Source: Bacteroidota bacterium
GTDB lineage: Bacteria > Bacteroidota > Bacteroidia > Chitinophagales > Chitinophagaceae
DNA: 64,000 nt
Reading direction: 5' to 3'
NCBI GenBank assembly: GCA_023422835.1
Contig: JAFAGI010000013.1
Location: 233,282-297,281, forward strand
Shown: in pieces, positions 20,963-29,746 of the stretch
Position numbering within the stretch: the stretch's first letter is position 1
Layout of the letters: every line of letters begins with the position of its first letter
Program-made: the position numbers and the translations under genes
Notes under the pieces: model-generated
What the model saw: the letters and a program-made list of their open reading frames with translations, nothing else
What the model was told of the DNA's origin: nothing
Databases searched by the model: none

Positions 20963-22264
20963 TTACTTAACTTGTGAAACAATTATTTCAAGAATAGATA
21001 AAGCGCCGATGAACCACATAATGGGGTGTATCTTATCGAACTTTCGCGTGAAAATGCAGAGTAGTAAATAGCTGGCAAATCCATAAGCAATGCCCGTGCT
21101 GATGCTGTATGTCAATGGCATTAATATCAGCGTAAGAAATGCCGGCACGGCAATATAGAGTTCACTGAAGTTTATTTTAATTAAATGTTTTGACATATAA
21201 ATACCCACCATGATCAGTGCGGGAGCCGTAGCATAAGATGGTACCACGCCAATCAGCGGCGCAAAGAACATGGCCAGCAGGAAAAACACAGCTGTAAAGA
21301 TGGAGCTTAATCCTGTGCGGGCGCCATTGGCAATGCCTGCCGCAGATTCTACGTAGGTAACGGTGCTGCTGGTGCCCAGTACGCCGCTCAACGTTGTTGC
21401 TACCGCATCAGCTTCCAGTACTTTTTTAATGTGCGGCATCTTGCCGTCTTTATCTACCAGTCCTGCTTCCATAGAGCAGGCAATGGCTGTGCCGATAGAA
21501 TCAAATAAATTCACAAACAAAAATGAAAATATAGGTACAATGAAGGCGATTTTCAATACAGACCATATCTCCAGTTTGCCCAATACGGGCGCCATGGAAG
21601 GCGGCGTGCTCACCACTTCTGCGGGCATGGTAAGGTTAGCATCGAAGATAAAGCCAAGAACGGTGGCGGCAATGATGCCAATGAGAATGGAGCCTTTTAC
21701 TTTATAGATCTCCAGCAATACGATCAGCAATAAAGCTACGATGCCTATCACCAGCGCAGGGCTGAAGCTTCCTACACCCACGATGGTTGCTTCGTTTGAC
21801 ACGATCAACCCCATCTGTTTAAACCCGATGAATGCAATAAATAAGCCTATGCCCGCACCGATGGCTATGCGCAACGATTGTGGTATAGCATCTATGATCT
21901 TATGCCGCAAACCTAAAATAGAGATAAGAATAAAAAATATGCCCGACATGAACACTACACCCAGCGCCTGCTGCCAGCTTGCGCCTTGGCTCAGTACCAG
22001 TGTGTAGGCAAACATGGCATTAAGCCCCATGCCCGGAGCCATGGCAAAAGGTACATTTGCCCAGAGACCTACAATGAGCGTACCGATAATGGCTGCCACA
22101 CAGGTCACGGTGATCAGTGCTTCCTTAGGCATGCCGGCGTCTGCCAGTATGTTTGGATTTACAAAAATAATATAAGCCATGGTAAGAAAAGTTACCAGGC
22201 CGCCCATGAATTCCTGCCGGATACCGGTTGACCTTTCCTGAAGTTTAAATAGCTTGTTTAGCAT
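20963..22264 (-). CDS. NCS2 family AzgA/GhxP-type purine permease
   Basis: Inner-membrane adenine/guanine/hypoxanthine transporter, 433 residues. The N-terminal EFMGGLVTFLTMAYIIFVNP and NVPFAMAPGMGLNAMFAY motifs, and later GTSSTVTYVESAAGIANG, are signatures of the AzgA/GhxP branch. The gene lies between the UraA-type permease and the DUF5020 protein on the same strand with short gaps (9 and 19 bases), so the three are probably one nucleobase-salvage operon. Confidence 0.92.
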   Translation of the reverse strand: MLNKLFKLQERSTGIRQEFMGGLVTFLTMAYIIFVNPNILADAGMPKEALITVTCVAAIIGTLIVGLWANVPFAMAPGMGLNAMFAYTLVLSQGASWQQALGVVFMSGIFFILISILGLRHKIIDAIPQSLRIAIGAGIGLFIAFIGFKQMGLIVSNEATIVGVGSFSPALVIGIVALLLIVLLEIYKVKGSILIGIIAATVLGFIFDANLTMPAEVVSTPPSMAPVLGKLEIWSVLKIAFIVPIFSFLFVNLFDSIGTAIACSMEAGLVDKDGKMPHIKKVLEADAVATTLSGVLGTSSTVTYVESAAGIANGARTGLSSIFTAVFFLLAMFFAPLIGVVPSYATAPALIMVGIYMSKHLIKINFSELYIAVPAFLTLILMPLTYSISTGIAYGFASYLLLCIFTRKFDKIHPIMWFIGALSILEIIVSQVK

Positions 22265-22283
22265 GTTGATTTAGTTTTAAAAA

Positions 22284-22973
22284 TTACCAGCCCCATTTAA
22301 CCATTACCGTAGGAAATACTTTCAGATCATCTGTGCCCACAACAAAATTTTTACTGATCTCTACTTCTGAGCCTATGGAAAACTTCGGTGTAATGTTGTA
22401 CAGGAACTGTGGCTCGGTGAGCAGTACAGCCGTTTTCTTGTTTTTATCGTTCCAGTGCTTTGGCTGGCTCCATACATCCAGGAATCCGCGGATGGTCATT
22501 TTATCGTTGAACAGGTTCTGGTGCCATACGGCAGTAAACTGCCCGTCGAGCCCGTTGGAGCCCTGGATATTTTTATAAAGGTAGCAAGTGTTTAAAACGA
22601 AATTGCCCAGCTTTACCGGGAAGCCAACACCTGCCAAAACAGCACGGTTGATAGGTATGCCAATGGGCGTTTCTGATTTGGAGATCAGCAGGCCGTCATT
22701 GTATTCAATGTGCGCATTCAGGCCATCTATTGCTTTATTGGGAATATTGAATTTGCGCGCGATCTCAAAATAGGCCAGGGAAGCGCCGCCTTTGTGCCTG
22801 TTGAAGTCTACATCAGTAAACATAAAGGTGCTGCCGAGTCTGTCGGGCTTAAAAATTTCGAAGGTACCGGTGATGTATTGCCTTTCTTTCAGGAAGTCGT
22901 AGTGTAATTGCAGTTCCTGTGCATGAGCATGTATGCCGCTTGCAAGAAGTAGTGAGCATAATAATTTTCGCAT
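22284..22973 (-). CDS. DUF5020 outer-membrane protein (nucleoside-channel-like)
   Basis: Exported beta-strand-rich protein of 229 residues. A signal peptide covers residues 1-18 (ending HAHA-QE). The C-terminus VMVKWGW ends in aromatic residues like an outer-membrane barrel. It matches the DUF5020 family, which is related to Tsx-like nucleoside channels. As first gene of the run with two nucleobase permeases, it probably lets nucleosides or bases cross the outer membrane. A -7-like box (TAATTTTG on the minus strand, 23011-23018) lies about 40 bases upstream with no good -33 box. Confidence 0.78.
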   Translation of the reverse strand: MRKLLCSLLLASGIHAHAQELQLHYDFLKERQYITGTFEIFKPDRLGSTFMFTDVDFNRHKGGASLAYFEIARKFNIPNKAIDGLNAHIEYNDGLLISKSETPIGIPINRAVLAGVGFPVKLGNFVLNTCYLYKNIQGSNGLDGQFTAVWHQNLFNDKMTIRGFLDVWSQPKHWNDKNKKTAVLLTEPQFLYNITPKFSIGSEVEISKNFVVGTDDLKVFPTVMVKWGW

Positions 22974-23054
22974 AATAAATTAATATAGATCTTGATGGGA
23001 AAAAGTTGTGCAAAATTATCAATAATAACAACACGGGAAGATGATTTTTATCAA

Positions 23055-23083
23055 TAAAAAATCCGCCTGTAAAAAAGCGGATC
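23055..23083 (-). terminator. Intrinsic terminator of gcvH
   Basis: On the minus strand ATCCGC pairs with GCGGAT around a ten-base loop, followed by five or more T residues. It lies about 27 bases after the gcvH stop. Confidence 0.85.
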
Positions 23084-23109
23084 ATATAAATATGTAATGT
23101 CAGTTATGA

Positions 23110-23490
23110 CTAGCTTACTAATTGCTGGTAAGCTTCTGCACTAAGCAGCCCTTCTGTTTCGGAAGGATTTGTCATTTCTACTTTCACCATCCAACCGTTG
23201 CCGTAAGGATCAGAGTTGATCAGTTCGGGAGCATTAGAAAGTTCGGGATTTACTTCTAGTATCTTGCCGCTGATAGGTAAGAAAAGATCGCTCACTGTTT
23301 TTACAGCTTCAACGGAGCCGAAAACATCGTTTGCATTCAAATTTTCACCCACGGTAGAAATATCCACGTAAACAATATCTCCCAGCTCTGTAGCAGCAAA
23401 TTCTGTAATACCGATCACTGCAATATTACCTTCTGCAATACGTAACCATTCGTGGTCTTTAGTGTATTTTAATTCGGTCGGGTAGCCCAT
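23110..23490 (-). CDS. gcvH: Glycine cleavage system H protein
   Basis: Lipoyl carrier of the glycine cleavage complex that shuttles the aminomethyl group between the P, T and L proteins; 126 residues. The lipoylated lysine is K64 in FGSVEAVKTVSD. The DIVYVDISTVGE strand and the C-terminal GNGWMVKVEMTNPSE are typical. The other gcv genes are not in the window. A -7-like TAGGTTTG on the minus strand (23510-23517) lies about 20 bases upstream. glyA, which handles the same one-carbon unit, is elsewhere in the window at 45.3 kb. Confidence 0.96.
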   Translation of the reverse strand: MGYPTELKYTKDHEWLRIAEGNIAVIGITEFAATELGDIVYVDISTVGENLNANDVFGSVEAVKTVSDLFLPISGKILEVNPELSNAPELINSDPYGNGWMVKVEMTNPSETEGLLSAEAYQQLVS

Positions 23491-23561
23491 AGTTTAAAAT
23501 TTTGTTGTACAAACCTAATAAAAACTTACATCATTAAAAAATTTTTTCCAGTCTGTGCTTC

Positions 23562-24497
23562 TTATTCCACGGTCATCAGCGGCGCTACGTTTTTGTAGAT
23601 ATCTGCATTGATGAAAATGATCTTTTTAATTTCTTCCACACGGTTGTAGTTGCCGTTTTGTTCGCGGTAAACAACAATAGACCTGGCTACATTCCTGGGT
23701 ATGCCTACTGCTGTCATGTCCTTCTCTGTAGCGGTGTTGATGTTGACGGCCTTTACTGTAGTAGTTGCTGAAACCGTATGTTCATCAGTGTTCCGTAAGG
23801 TTGTTGGCATAACAACTTTTTGGTTGCTGATTTTTAAATAAGGCCTTATTGTTTCAAAAGTAGCATCTGAAATGCCATATACTTTTTTAATATCTTCAAT
23901 AGTTGCAAACGCTTTAATGCTGTTCCTGTATTTGACAATTCTTTCACTAAGCACATCGCCAATGCCGGGTAGCGCCTTGAACTCGGCAGCATCTGCCTGG
24001 TTGATATCAATAGCAGCCACTTTTCTTTTTTCATAGTCTGACGAAAAATTATTCCGTACTGTTTTTTTGTTTTGAATGCGGATGTAGGGAATGAGTTTGT
24101 CAGCTTCCTCTTTCTTTAGCCCCCATATTTTCCGGATGTTTTCAGGCTCGGAGAAGTAGCCTCCCTTGCTTGTATAGTTGATGATGGTATTGGCTGTTTT
24201 CCTGCTGAGGCCCAGTGAAAGCCAGCCTTCCAGATCCAGCGTATTGGGATCGAAAGTAAATAATTTTTCTTCGCTAATGCCTGCTGCATCTACTTCTTCT
24301 TCTGCAAAGAAATCCTTTCCGGCAGGTATTTGTGCAAGTGCGCTGTCTGCACCGGATATGCCTGTGCCCTTTTTATTCCTGTTAAACAAAAATGGCGCAG
24401 CGATTACGGCCCCGATAATCACCATTGTAATTACAAAAGCATTTCTGTCTTTTTTAGATACGGCAAAATAATCTTTCCAAGAATTTTTTTGTAGCAT
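23562..24497 (-). CDS. Membrane-anchored ComEA-like helix-hairpin-helix protein
   Basis: Protein of 311 residues with one membrane segment at about residues 20-38 (NAFVITMVIIGAVIAAPFLF) and an extracytoplasmic part containing three helix-hairpin-helix units: about 80-145, 160-220 (AEFKALPGIGDVLSERIVKY is the clearest) and 250-310. Such repeats bind DNA without sequence specificity, and ComEA uses them in DNA uptake. No other competence gene is nearby, so a role in uptake is only a possibility. The gene stands alone between gcvH and the M20 peptidase. Confidence 0.8.
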   Translation of the reverse strand: MLQKNSWKDYFAVSKKDRNAFVITMVIIGAVIAAPFLFNRNKKGTGISGADSALAQIPAGKDFFAEEEVDAAGISEEKLFTFDPNTLDLEGWLSLGLSRKTANTIINYTSKGGYFSEPENIRKIWGLKKEEADKLIPYIRIQNKKTVRNNFSSDYEKRKVAAIDINQADAAEFKALPGIGDVLSERIVKYRNSIKAFATIEDIKKVYGISDATFETIRPYLKISNQKVVMPTTLRNTDEHTVSATTTVKAVNINTATEKDMTAVGIPRNVARSIVVYREQNGNYNRVEEIKKIIFINADIYKNVAPLMTVE

Positions 24498-24696
24498 GTG
24501 TATAGTTTAATGGTGTGTTATAATTTTTCAATCCATTAAATGCGATCACAATCCGCAGCGGCTTGGCGCAACAATACATTTATCAATAAAGTTACAGTAT
24601 TTAATTAATTCTGTAGCTGAAAATTGGTGGTATATTTCTACATTGTTTTCAGCAATGTTACCAAGTCTGGGAAATAAGTTTACCATATATAAAAAA

Positions 24697-24738
24697 TGTA
24701 AAAAAAATAAAACGATAATCGGATATAATCCGATTATC
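24697..24738 (-). terminator. Intrinsic terminator of the M20 deacetylase gene
   Basis: GATAATCGGAT (24714-24724) pairs perfectly with ATCCGATTATC (24728-24738). On the minus strand it is followed by a long T-rich tract. It sits three bases past the stop codon of the M20 gene. Confidence 0.9.
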
Positions 24739-24741
24739 TAC

Positions 24742-25851
24742 CTAAAATTTTACTGCATTCAGCAAGTGTATATAAAACTCAATGCCTTCATAGATCTCTT
24801 CGATGTAGATGAATTCATCAGCGGTGTGGCTCCTGGCGCTGTCGCCCGGCCCGCACTTAAGCGTGGGAAATGGAATAAATGCCTTATCTGAACTGGTTGG
24901 GGAGCCATAAGGTTTTTTGCCAAGCTTTATGCCTGCAGCCACCAGCGGATGATCTACATCAATGCCGGACGATTTTAGCCTGAAGCTGCGCGGCTTCATT
25001 TCGCTGTCAATGTGATCCTGGATGATAGCCAGAATTTCCCGGTGAGAGTAGCATTCAGGAAACCTTATGTCTACGGTATAATGGCAGGAAGCAGGTACCA
25101 CGTTGTGCTGCCGGTTTTCGGTATGGATAGCAGTGACAGTCATTTTTACTTTGCCCAACCATGATGATCTTTTTTCGAAAGTATAGTTGCGAAACCATTC
25201 AATCTCCTGGAGCGCTTTATAAATGGCGTTCTCACCTTCCTCCCGCGCTGCATGGCCTGCCCTTCCCTGTGTAGTCACGTCCAATACCAGCAGGCCTTTC
25301 TCCGCCACCGCGAGCTGGGTTTGGGTAGGCTCTCCTACAATACCGCACCATTTTTTTTCAGGAGCTTTCAAGTCAGCTTCCTGTATGGTTTGCAGGAAAT
25401 CAGCGTTTGACAATAACGCTTCTATACCGTTTACTCCCGACACTTCTTCCTCAGCGGTACAGGCTATTACCAGGTTAAAAGGAATGTCTGCAGGATAAAA
25501 ATGTTGAAATGCAGCGATAAGTGAAACCAGACAGCCGCCGGCATCGTTGCTGCCTAATCCAAAAAGCCTGCCGTCTTTTTCTATGGGTGCAAACGGGTCC
25601 AATGAGTAATTGGGGTTAGGCTTTACGGTATCATGATGCGAGTTAAGCAGTATGCAGGGTTTCGCACTGTCAAAGTTTTTATTTACCGACCATACATTGT
25701 TCAGATAACGCTGGCAAACCATTCCGTTTTGTGTAAAATATTGCTCCAGGAGAGAGGCTGTTTTATCTTCTTCCCTTGAGAGAGCGGGTGTGGCTATAAG
25801 TTGTTTCAACAAGCTTAAAGCCTGATCATACAAATGTTCTGTTTGTTGCAT
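24742..25851 (-). CDS. M20 family deacetylase, ArgE/DapE-like
   Basis: Zinc-dependent amidohydrolase of 369 residues, counting from the ATG at 25851 (MQQTEHLYDQ). The open frame extends 89 codons further, but that part looks non-coding and overlaps the divergent kinase gene. Metal and catalytic motifs: LLNSHHDTVKPNP (HxDT), GLGSNDAGGCL, and CTAEEEVSGVNG with the paired glutamates. Homologues in Bacteroidota act in arginine synthesis, removing an acyl group from N-acyl-ornithine or N-acyl-citrulline. argH lies elsewhere in the window (59.4 kb), but no other arginine synthesis gene is adjacent, so the substrate is uncertain. Confidence 0.85.
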   Translation of the reverse strand: MQQTEHLYDQALSLLKQLIATPALSREEDKTASLLEQYFTQNGMVCQRYLNNVWSVNKNFDSAKPCILLNSHHDTVKPNPNYSLDPFAPIEKDGRLFGLGSNDAGGCLVSLIAAFQHFYPADIPFNLVIACTAEEEVSGVNGIEALLSNADFLQTIQEADLKAPEKKWCGIVGEPTQTQLAVAEKGLLVLDVTTQGRAGHAAREEGENAIYKALQEIEWFRNYTFEKRSSWLGKVKMTVTAIHTENRQHNVVPASCHYTVDIRFPECYSHREILAIIQDHIDSEMKPRSFRLKSSGIDVDHPLVAAGIKLGKKPYGSPTSSDKAFIPFPTLKCGPGDSARSHTADEFIYIEEIYEGIEFYIHLLNAVKF

Positions 25852-26005
25852 GGTGTAGTTCTGAACGGTCAATTGCTTTTGCGCAATGTAATTATTTATA
25901 CCAATATTTATAACAATTATTAACAACTTTCTTTTAAGAGATAAGGGTATATTTGTAGACTTTATGGTGTAGAAATTGTAGTATACACCTTGAAATCTGA
26001 CTATA

Positions 26006-26962
26006 ATGCAGGAGACTTCTATACACAAATCCGCTGCAAAATTGCATGAACCTATTGCTGATCTCAAGGACAGGAAAATTGTGTATCTCATTAATCCCAT
26101 CTCCGGCAATAAGAACAAAAAAACACTTGTAAATCTTATAGAGAAATACAGTAATGAGCATGGTCTCTATTGCGAAATGTTTGAAACTAGCAAGAAAGGC
26201 GATTATGTACACTTGCAGGAAAAGATACGGCAGGAACGGATTACCGATGTGGTAGTGGTGGGCGGAGATGGCTCAGTAAACCAGGCGCTGGCTGCTTTGC
26301 ATGGAGAAGATGTGGTTTTCGGCATAATACCCTACGGAAGTGGCAATGGGCTGGCAAGAGCAGCAGGCATTCCTACGAAGCCGAAACTGGCATTTGATCT
26401 CGTGTTGCAGGGAAGGTGGAAATATGCAGACGCGTTTATGGTGAATGAACATTACGGCTGCATGCTCACCGGCTTGGGTTTCGACGCGCAGATAGCCCAT
26501 GAGTTTGCCAAATCATCGCAGCGCGGACTGATCACTTACACACAGCAAAGCATCCTTAATTTTTTTAAAGCGCATCCTTACCAGTTTGAAGTAGAAATTG
26601 ACGGCTTTAGTTTTTTTACGGAAGCATACTTTATCAGCGTTGCTAATGGCAACCAGTTTGGCAACAATTTTACCATCGCACCGCAAGCTTCGCTGGATGA
26701 TGGTTTGCTGGATATTGTAATTGTACAGAAAATGAGTAAAGCCAAGCTGCCCTTTGCTGTGCTCAAACAAATACGCGGCAACAATGAGCTGGAGCAGTTT
26801 GTATCATCTGTATCTTCAAAAAATATTCTTTATTTCCAGAAGCCCTCAGTAAAAATAAAAAACATAAAGCATGCGCCCATCCACATTGACGGCGATCCGT
26901 GTGAAAGCTGCCGCGATATAAATATAAAAGTGCTGAAAGATAATTTCAAACTTATTTATTAA
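26006..26962 (+). CDS. Diacylglycerol/lipid kinase family protein
   Basis: Soluble lipid kinase of the DagK/YegS catalytic-domain family, 318 residues. The nucleotide-binding motif VVVVGGDGSVNQAL and the IPYGSGNGLARAAGIP motif are clear. An early NPISGNKNKK stretch is the phosphate-contact region. The C-terminal half (about 130-318) is the beta-sandwich domain with HIDGDPCE. The substrate (diacylglycerol, sphingosine or another lipid) is not identifiable. It is divergent from the M20 gene, with about 150 bases between starts, and is followed by an intergenic palindromic repeat. Confidence 0.9.
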   Translation: MQETSIHKSAAKLHEPIADLKDRKIVYLINPISGNKNKKTLVNLIEKYSNEHGLYCEMFETSKKGDYVHLQEKIRQERITDVVVVGGDGSVNQALAALHGEDVVFGIIPYGSGNGLARAAGIPTKPKLAFDLVLQGRWKYADAFMVNEHYGCMLTGLGFDAQIAHEFAKSSQRGLITYTQQSILNFFKAHPYQFEVEIDGFSFFTEAYFISVANGNQFGNNFTIAPQASLDDGLLDIVIVQKMSKAKLPFAVLKQIRGNNELEQFVSSVSSKNILYFQKPSVKIKNIKHAPIHIDGDPCESCRDINIKVLKDNFKLIY

Positions 26963-27091
26963 AGCCGCTTGCACCCGATAACCCGGTATTTTCACGCAAA
27001 GCACGCCAAGATTTCGCGAAGCGCGCAAAGTAATTATAAAGTGCTCAAGGTTCAAAATCATAGTTTCTTTGCGTGGCAACTTAGCGGCTCT
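26961..27091. repeat. Nested inverted-repeat intergenic element
   Basis: AGCCGCT (26963-26969) pairs with AGCGGCT (27083-27089). Inside it, CACGCAAAG (26993-27001) pairs with CTTTGCGTG (27067-27075). The element starts right at the kinase stop codon. It contains several degenerate GCGCAAAG iterations and looks like a non-coding palindromic repeat. The remaining bases to 27257 show nothing recognisable. Confidence 0.55.
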
Positions 27092-27257
27092 TTGGGTAAA
27101 TAGCATTTCAACACTGCACACATATATAGTTGGTTCTACTTGGATAATACACGGCCGCTGTCTTTATTGGAGACAAAATTAAACCACCATGTAAACAAGG
27201 TTTTCACAAGCCTCACGAAACTCACTATGGGTAGAGCGGAAGCGCCCTAAAAATAAT

Positions 27258-28049
27258 TTAAAGAAAATATGCTTCCGGAATTTCACAGACAGGTATGGGA
27301 ATCATTTTGTGCAGATTGGCTTTGTGCCTGCTTTGGTAGATCTCAAATACCTGCTTTTGTCTTCCTTCAAAGTCTTCAGGCCGGTGCGTGTCTGCAAGTT
27401 CCATTGCCCATTCCAGTTCTGGGTACGATGCGCCTATCTGGTCCTCATCTGTTGGTGAGTTGGCAAATAAGCCATCTGTTGGCGCTGCCTGTTGTATGCT
27501 TTCAATAATATTCAGGCCTTTTGCCAATTTGTACACTTGTGTTTTCATCAGGTTGGCAATGGGGCTGATGTCCACCCCGCCGTCGCCGTATTTGGTGAAA
27601 AAACCAATTCCGAAATCCTCCACCTTATTGCCGGTGCCTGCGACCAGCAATCCATTGAGTTGTGCGTAATAATAAAGCGTGGTCATGCGCAGGCGTGCCC
27701 TCGTGTTTGCTAGTGCGAGCTCTTTTATAGCTGCATTGGAGGCATCGCTTGCCGTTTGGTTTTTAAAGCTGTCGAAAACCGGGCTTAAATCAACCGAGAA
27801 ATTTTCTACATTCGGATAATCTTTTTGCAATGCCGCCATGTGTTCTTGTGCGCGGGTAACCTGGTCAGTAGCCTGGTGAATAGGCATTTCCAGTAAAAGC
27901 GTATGCATACCGGTTCTGGCTGCCAATGCTGAAACCACGGCAGAATCTACGCCGCCGGATATGCCGAGTATAAAACCTTTTGCCCTTGCCTGTTCCGTAT
28001 AGTTCTTCATCCAGGATACAATATGGTCAATTATTTTTTGTGTTTGCAT
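27258..28049 (-). CDS. nadE: NAD+ synthetase, ammonia-dependent type
   Basis: Adenylates and amidates nicotinate adenine dinucleotide to NAD+; 263 residues. The N-type ATP pyrophosphatase loop SGGVDS is in FILGISGGVDSAVVSALA near residue 30. GTGNKVEDFGIGFFTKYGDGGVDISP is split across the substrate pocket, and SPTDEDQIGASY is the late conserved loop. There is no N-terminal glutaminase domain, so free ammonia is probably the nitrogen source. The divergent neighbour at 28234 is arginine deiminase, which releases ammonia. Confidence 0.93.
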   Translation of the reverse strand: MQTQKIIDHIVSWMKNYTEQARAKGFILGISGGVDSAVVSALAARTGMHTLLLEMPIHQATDQVTRAQEHMAALQKDYPNVENFSVDLSPVFDSFKNQTASDASNAAIKELALANTRARLRMTTLYYYAQLNGLLVAGTGNKVEDFGIGFFTKYGDGGVDISPIANLMKTQVYKLAKGLNIIESIQQAAPTDGLFANSPTDEDQIGASYPELEWAMELADTHRPEDFEGRQKQVFEIYQSRHKANLHKMIPIPVCEIPEAYFL

Positions 28050-28233
28050 AGTTTGGGATTAATAGTTGATCGTGATCAAAATTTGTGCTAACAATTGCCG
28101 CCGAATAAAATGCGAAATATCCTTCTCTAATATTGTATTTATCATAATTGTATTTACACGATATACTTTTAAAATTACAAAACAGTCGCATTACAGAAAA
28201 ATAATTATCTTGTGAAAATAATGCTGATGATTT

Positions 28234-29742
28234 ATGCTTGAAAAAGAAGAAATTTTTGTTGACTCCGAAATCGGGCGATTGCGACGCCTCATTATTCACA
28301 GCCCCGACGGAGGAATAGGGAAAATTGTACCGGGAAAATTTAAGGAATGGCTATACGACGATACAGTACACCTTACTCAAATGCGCAAGGAATACAACAG
28401 TTACATAAAAATCCTGCTGTGGTTCCTTGACCCCGAAAAAGCAAAGTATGTAACCCGGTACGAACAGGATAACCCCGGCAACAATGATTGTTACAAACCG
28501 GATAATAAAAATTATTTCAACAGTTCCAAAGTATTGGATTCGCAATACCTGCTTGCCCAGATATTGCAAGATGAAGCTACTCGTAAGCGCATCATTTCCG
28601 CAACCTGCGCCTGGGAAGGCGTAAGTACACTCACCGAAAAGAAGCTTGAAAGGATTACAGATGCTCATGAGCTCGCAAAAACGCTGATCTCCGGCACCAT
28701 GAAGGACAGCACAGGCAGGGAAATTGATTTTATTTTTCCGCCATTGCCCAACTTTATTTTTACACGCGACATAGCCATCACTATAAACGATCATCTGTTG
28801 CTGAGCAATGCACACGCACCTGCCAGGGAAAGAGAGTCGCTTTTTGCGCGCTACATTGCACAATACCTTTTGTTTAAAGACAAAGAAGAAAAACTGATAG
28901 AGATATCTGAGCCAAGCAATTTCTTCCTGCTGAGCGAAGAGTTGCAGCAGCGCAAAAAGACCAGCATTGAAGGCGGCGATGTAATGATGATATCGCCTAA
29001 CCATTTGCTTATCGGGTGCAGCGAGCGTACAACAGCTTCAGGCATTAATGAAGTGATCCATGCTATTTTTGAAAAGAAGGCCACAGGCATCGAAAAAATT
29101 TCAGTGATCAAGATCCCCAAGCTGCGCGCTATAATGCATATAGACACTATCTTTACGCAGGTACGCAAAGATGCCTGGGTGTTGTTTGGTCGTTTTTCAG
29201 AACGCCTGAACAAGAAGCGTACGCGCTTTGATTATTACGAAAAGATCACCCATGAAGATGGGCTGGGCAAAGATTCTAATGTGGAAATACTGCGTTTTGA
29301 AAAGAAAATATACGAAGACTATTCACCTGAAAAAAATTACCAGGCCGATATATCAGGCAAAATTACCGGGCTTGAGTCGCTGCTGAGAAACATAAGTATC
29401 GAAGATTTTCACGTAAACGCTGATGATGTAAAAATTATTTACAGTGCCGATAATATTTTCCCCTTTGACGAGCGGGAGCAATGGACAGATTCCTGCAACG
29501 TGCTGGCGCTTAAAAACGGCGTGGTTATCGGTTATGAGCGAAATGAAAAAACATCTCAAAGCTTTATTGAACATGGGTTTGACGTTGTGGACGCCGACGC
29601 GCTGCTGGAAGATTTTGCTTCAGGAAAAAAAGACCCTGATAAAATTGAAAATACACTAATATTGCTTACAGCTTCAGAACTGTCAAGGGCCAGGGGCGGA
29701 TCACATTGTATGAGCCTGCCTTTGTTGAGAGATAAAATTTAA
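28234..29742 (+). CDS. Arginine deiminase family protein
   Basis: Guanidino-group-modifying hydrolase of 502 residues that most likely converts arginine to citrulline and ammonia. Catalytic features are FTRDIAITINDH (the FTRD motif), IEGGDVMMISPNHLLIGCSERT, the MHIDTIFTQ histidine motif, and the nucleophile C492 in GGSHCMSLPL. It is about 100 residues longer than classical ArcA, with extra sequence at about 40-130 and 350-400. Four bases separate it from a CtlX-type gene, so the pair can turn arginine into ornithine, carbon dioxide and ammonia. No arcB or arcC is visible. Confidence 0.87.
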   Translation: MLEKEEIFVDSEIGRLRRLIIHSPDGGIGKIVPGKFKEWLYDDTVHLTQMRKEYNSYIKILLWFLDPEKAKYVTRYEQDNPGNNDCYKPDNKNYFNSSKVLDSQYLLAQILQDEATRKRIISATCAWEGVSTLTEKKLERITDAHELAKTLISGTMKDSTGREIDFIFPPLPNFIFTRDIAITINDHLLLSNAHAPARERESLFARYIAQYLLFKDKEEKLIEISEPSNFFLLSEELQQRKKTSIEGGDVMMISPNHLLIGCSERTTASGINEVIHAIFEKKATGIEKISVIKIPKLRAIMHIDTIFTQVRKDAWVLFGRFSERLNKKRTRFDYYEKITHEDGLGKDSNVEILRFEKKIYEDYSPEKNYQADISGKITGLESLLRNISIEDFHVNADDVKIIYSADNIFPFDEREQWTDSCNVLALKNGVVIGYERNEKTSQSFIEHGFDVVDADALLEDFASGKKDPDKIENTLILLTASELSRARGGSHCMSLPLLRDKI

Positions 29743-29746
29743 ATCA

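Noticed and set aside
25852..26118. Extended N-terminus of the M20 deacetylase
   Set aside because: The extra 89 codons overlap the divergent kinase gene and its leader and do not resemble the family; the ATG at 25851 fits.
28351..29004. Open frame of 217 codons antisense to the arginine deiminase gene
   Set aside because: Cysteine- and phenylalanine-rich shadow of a gene with clear catalytic motifs.
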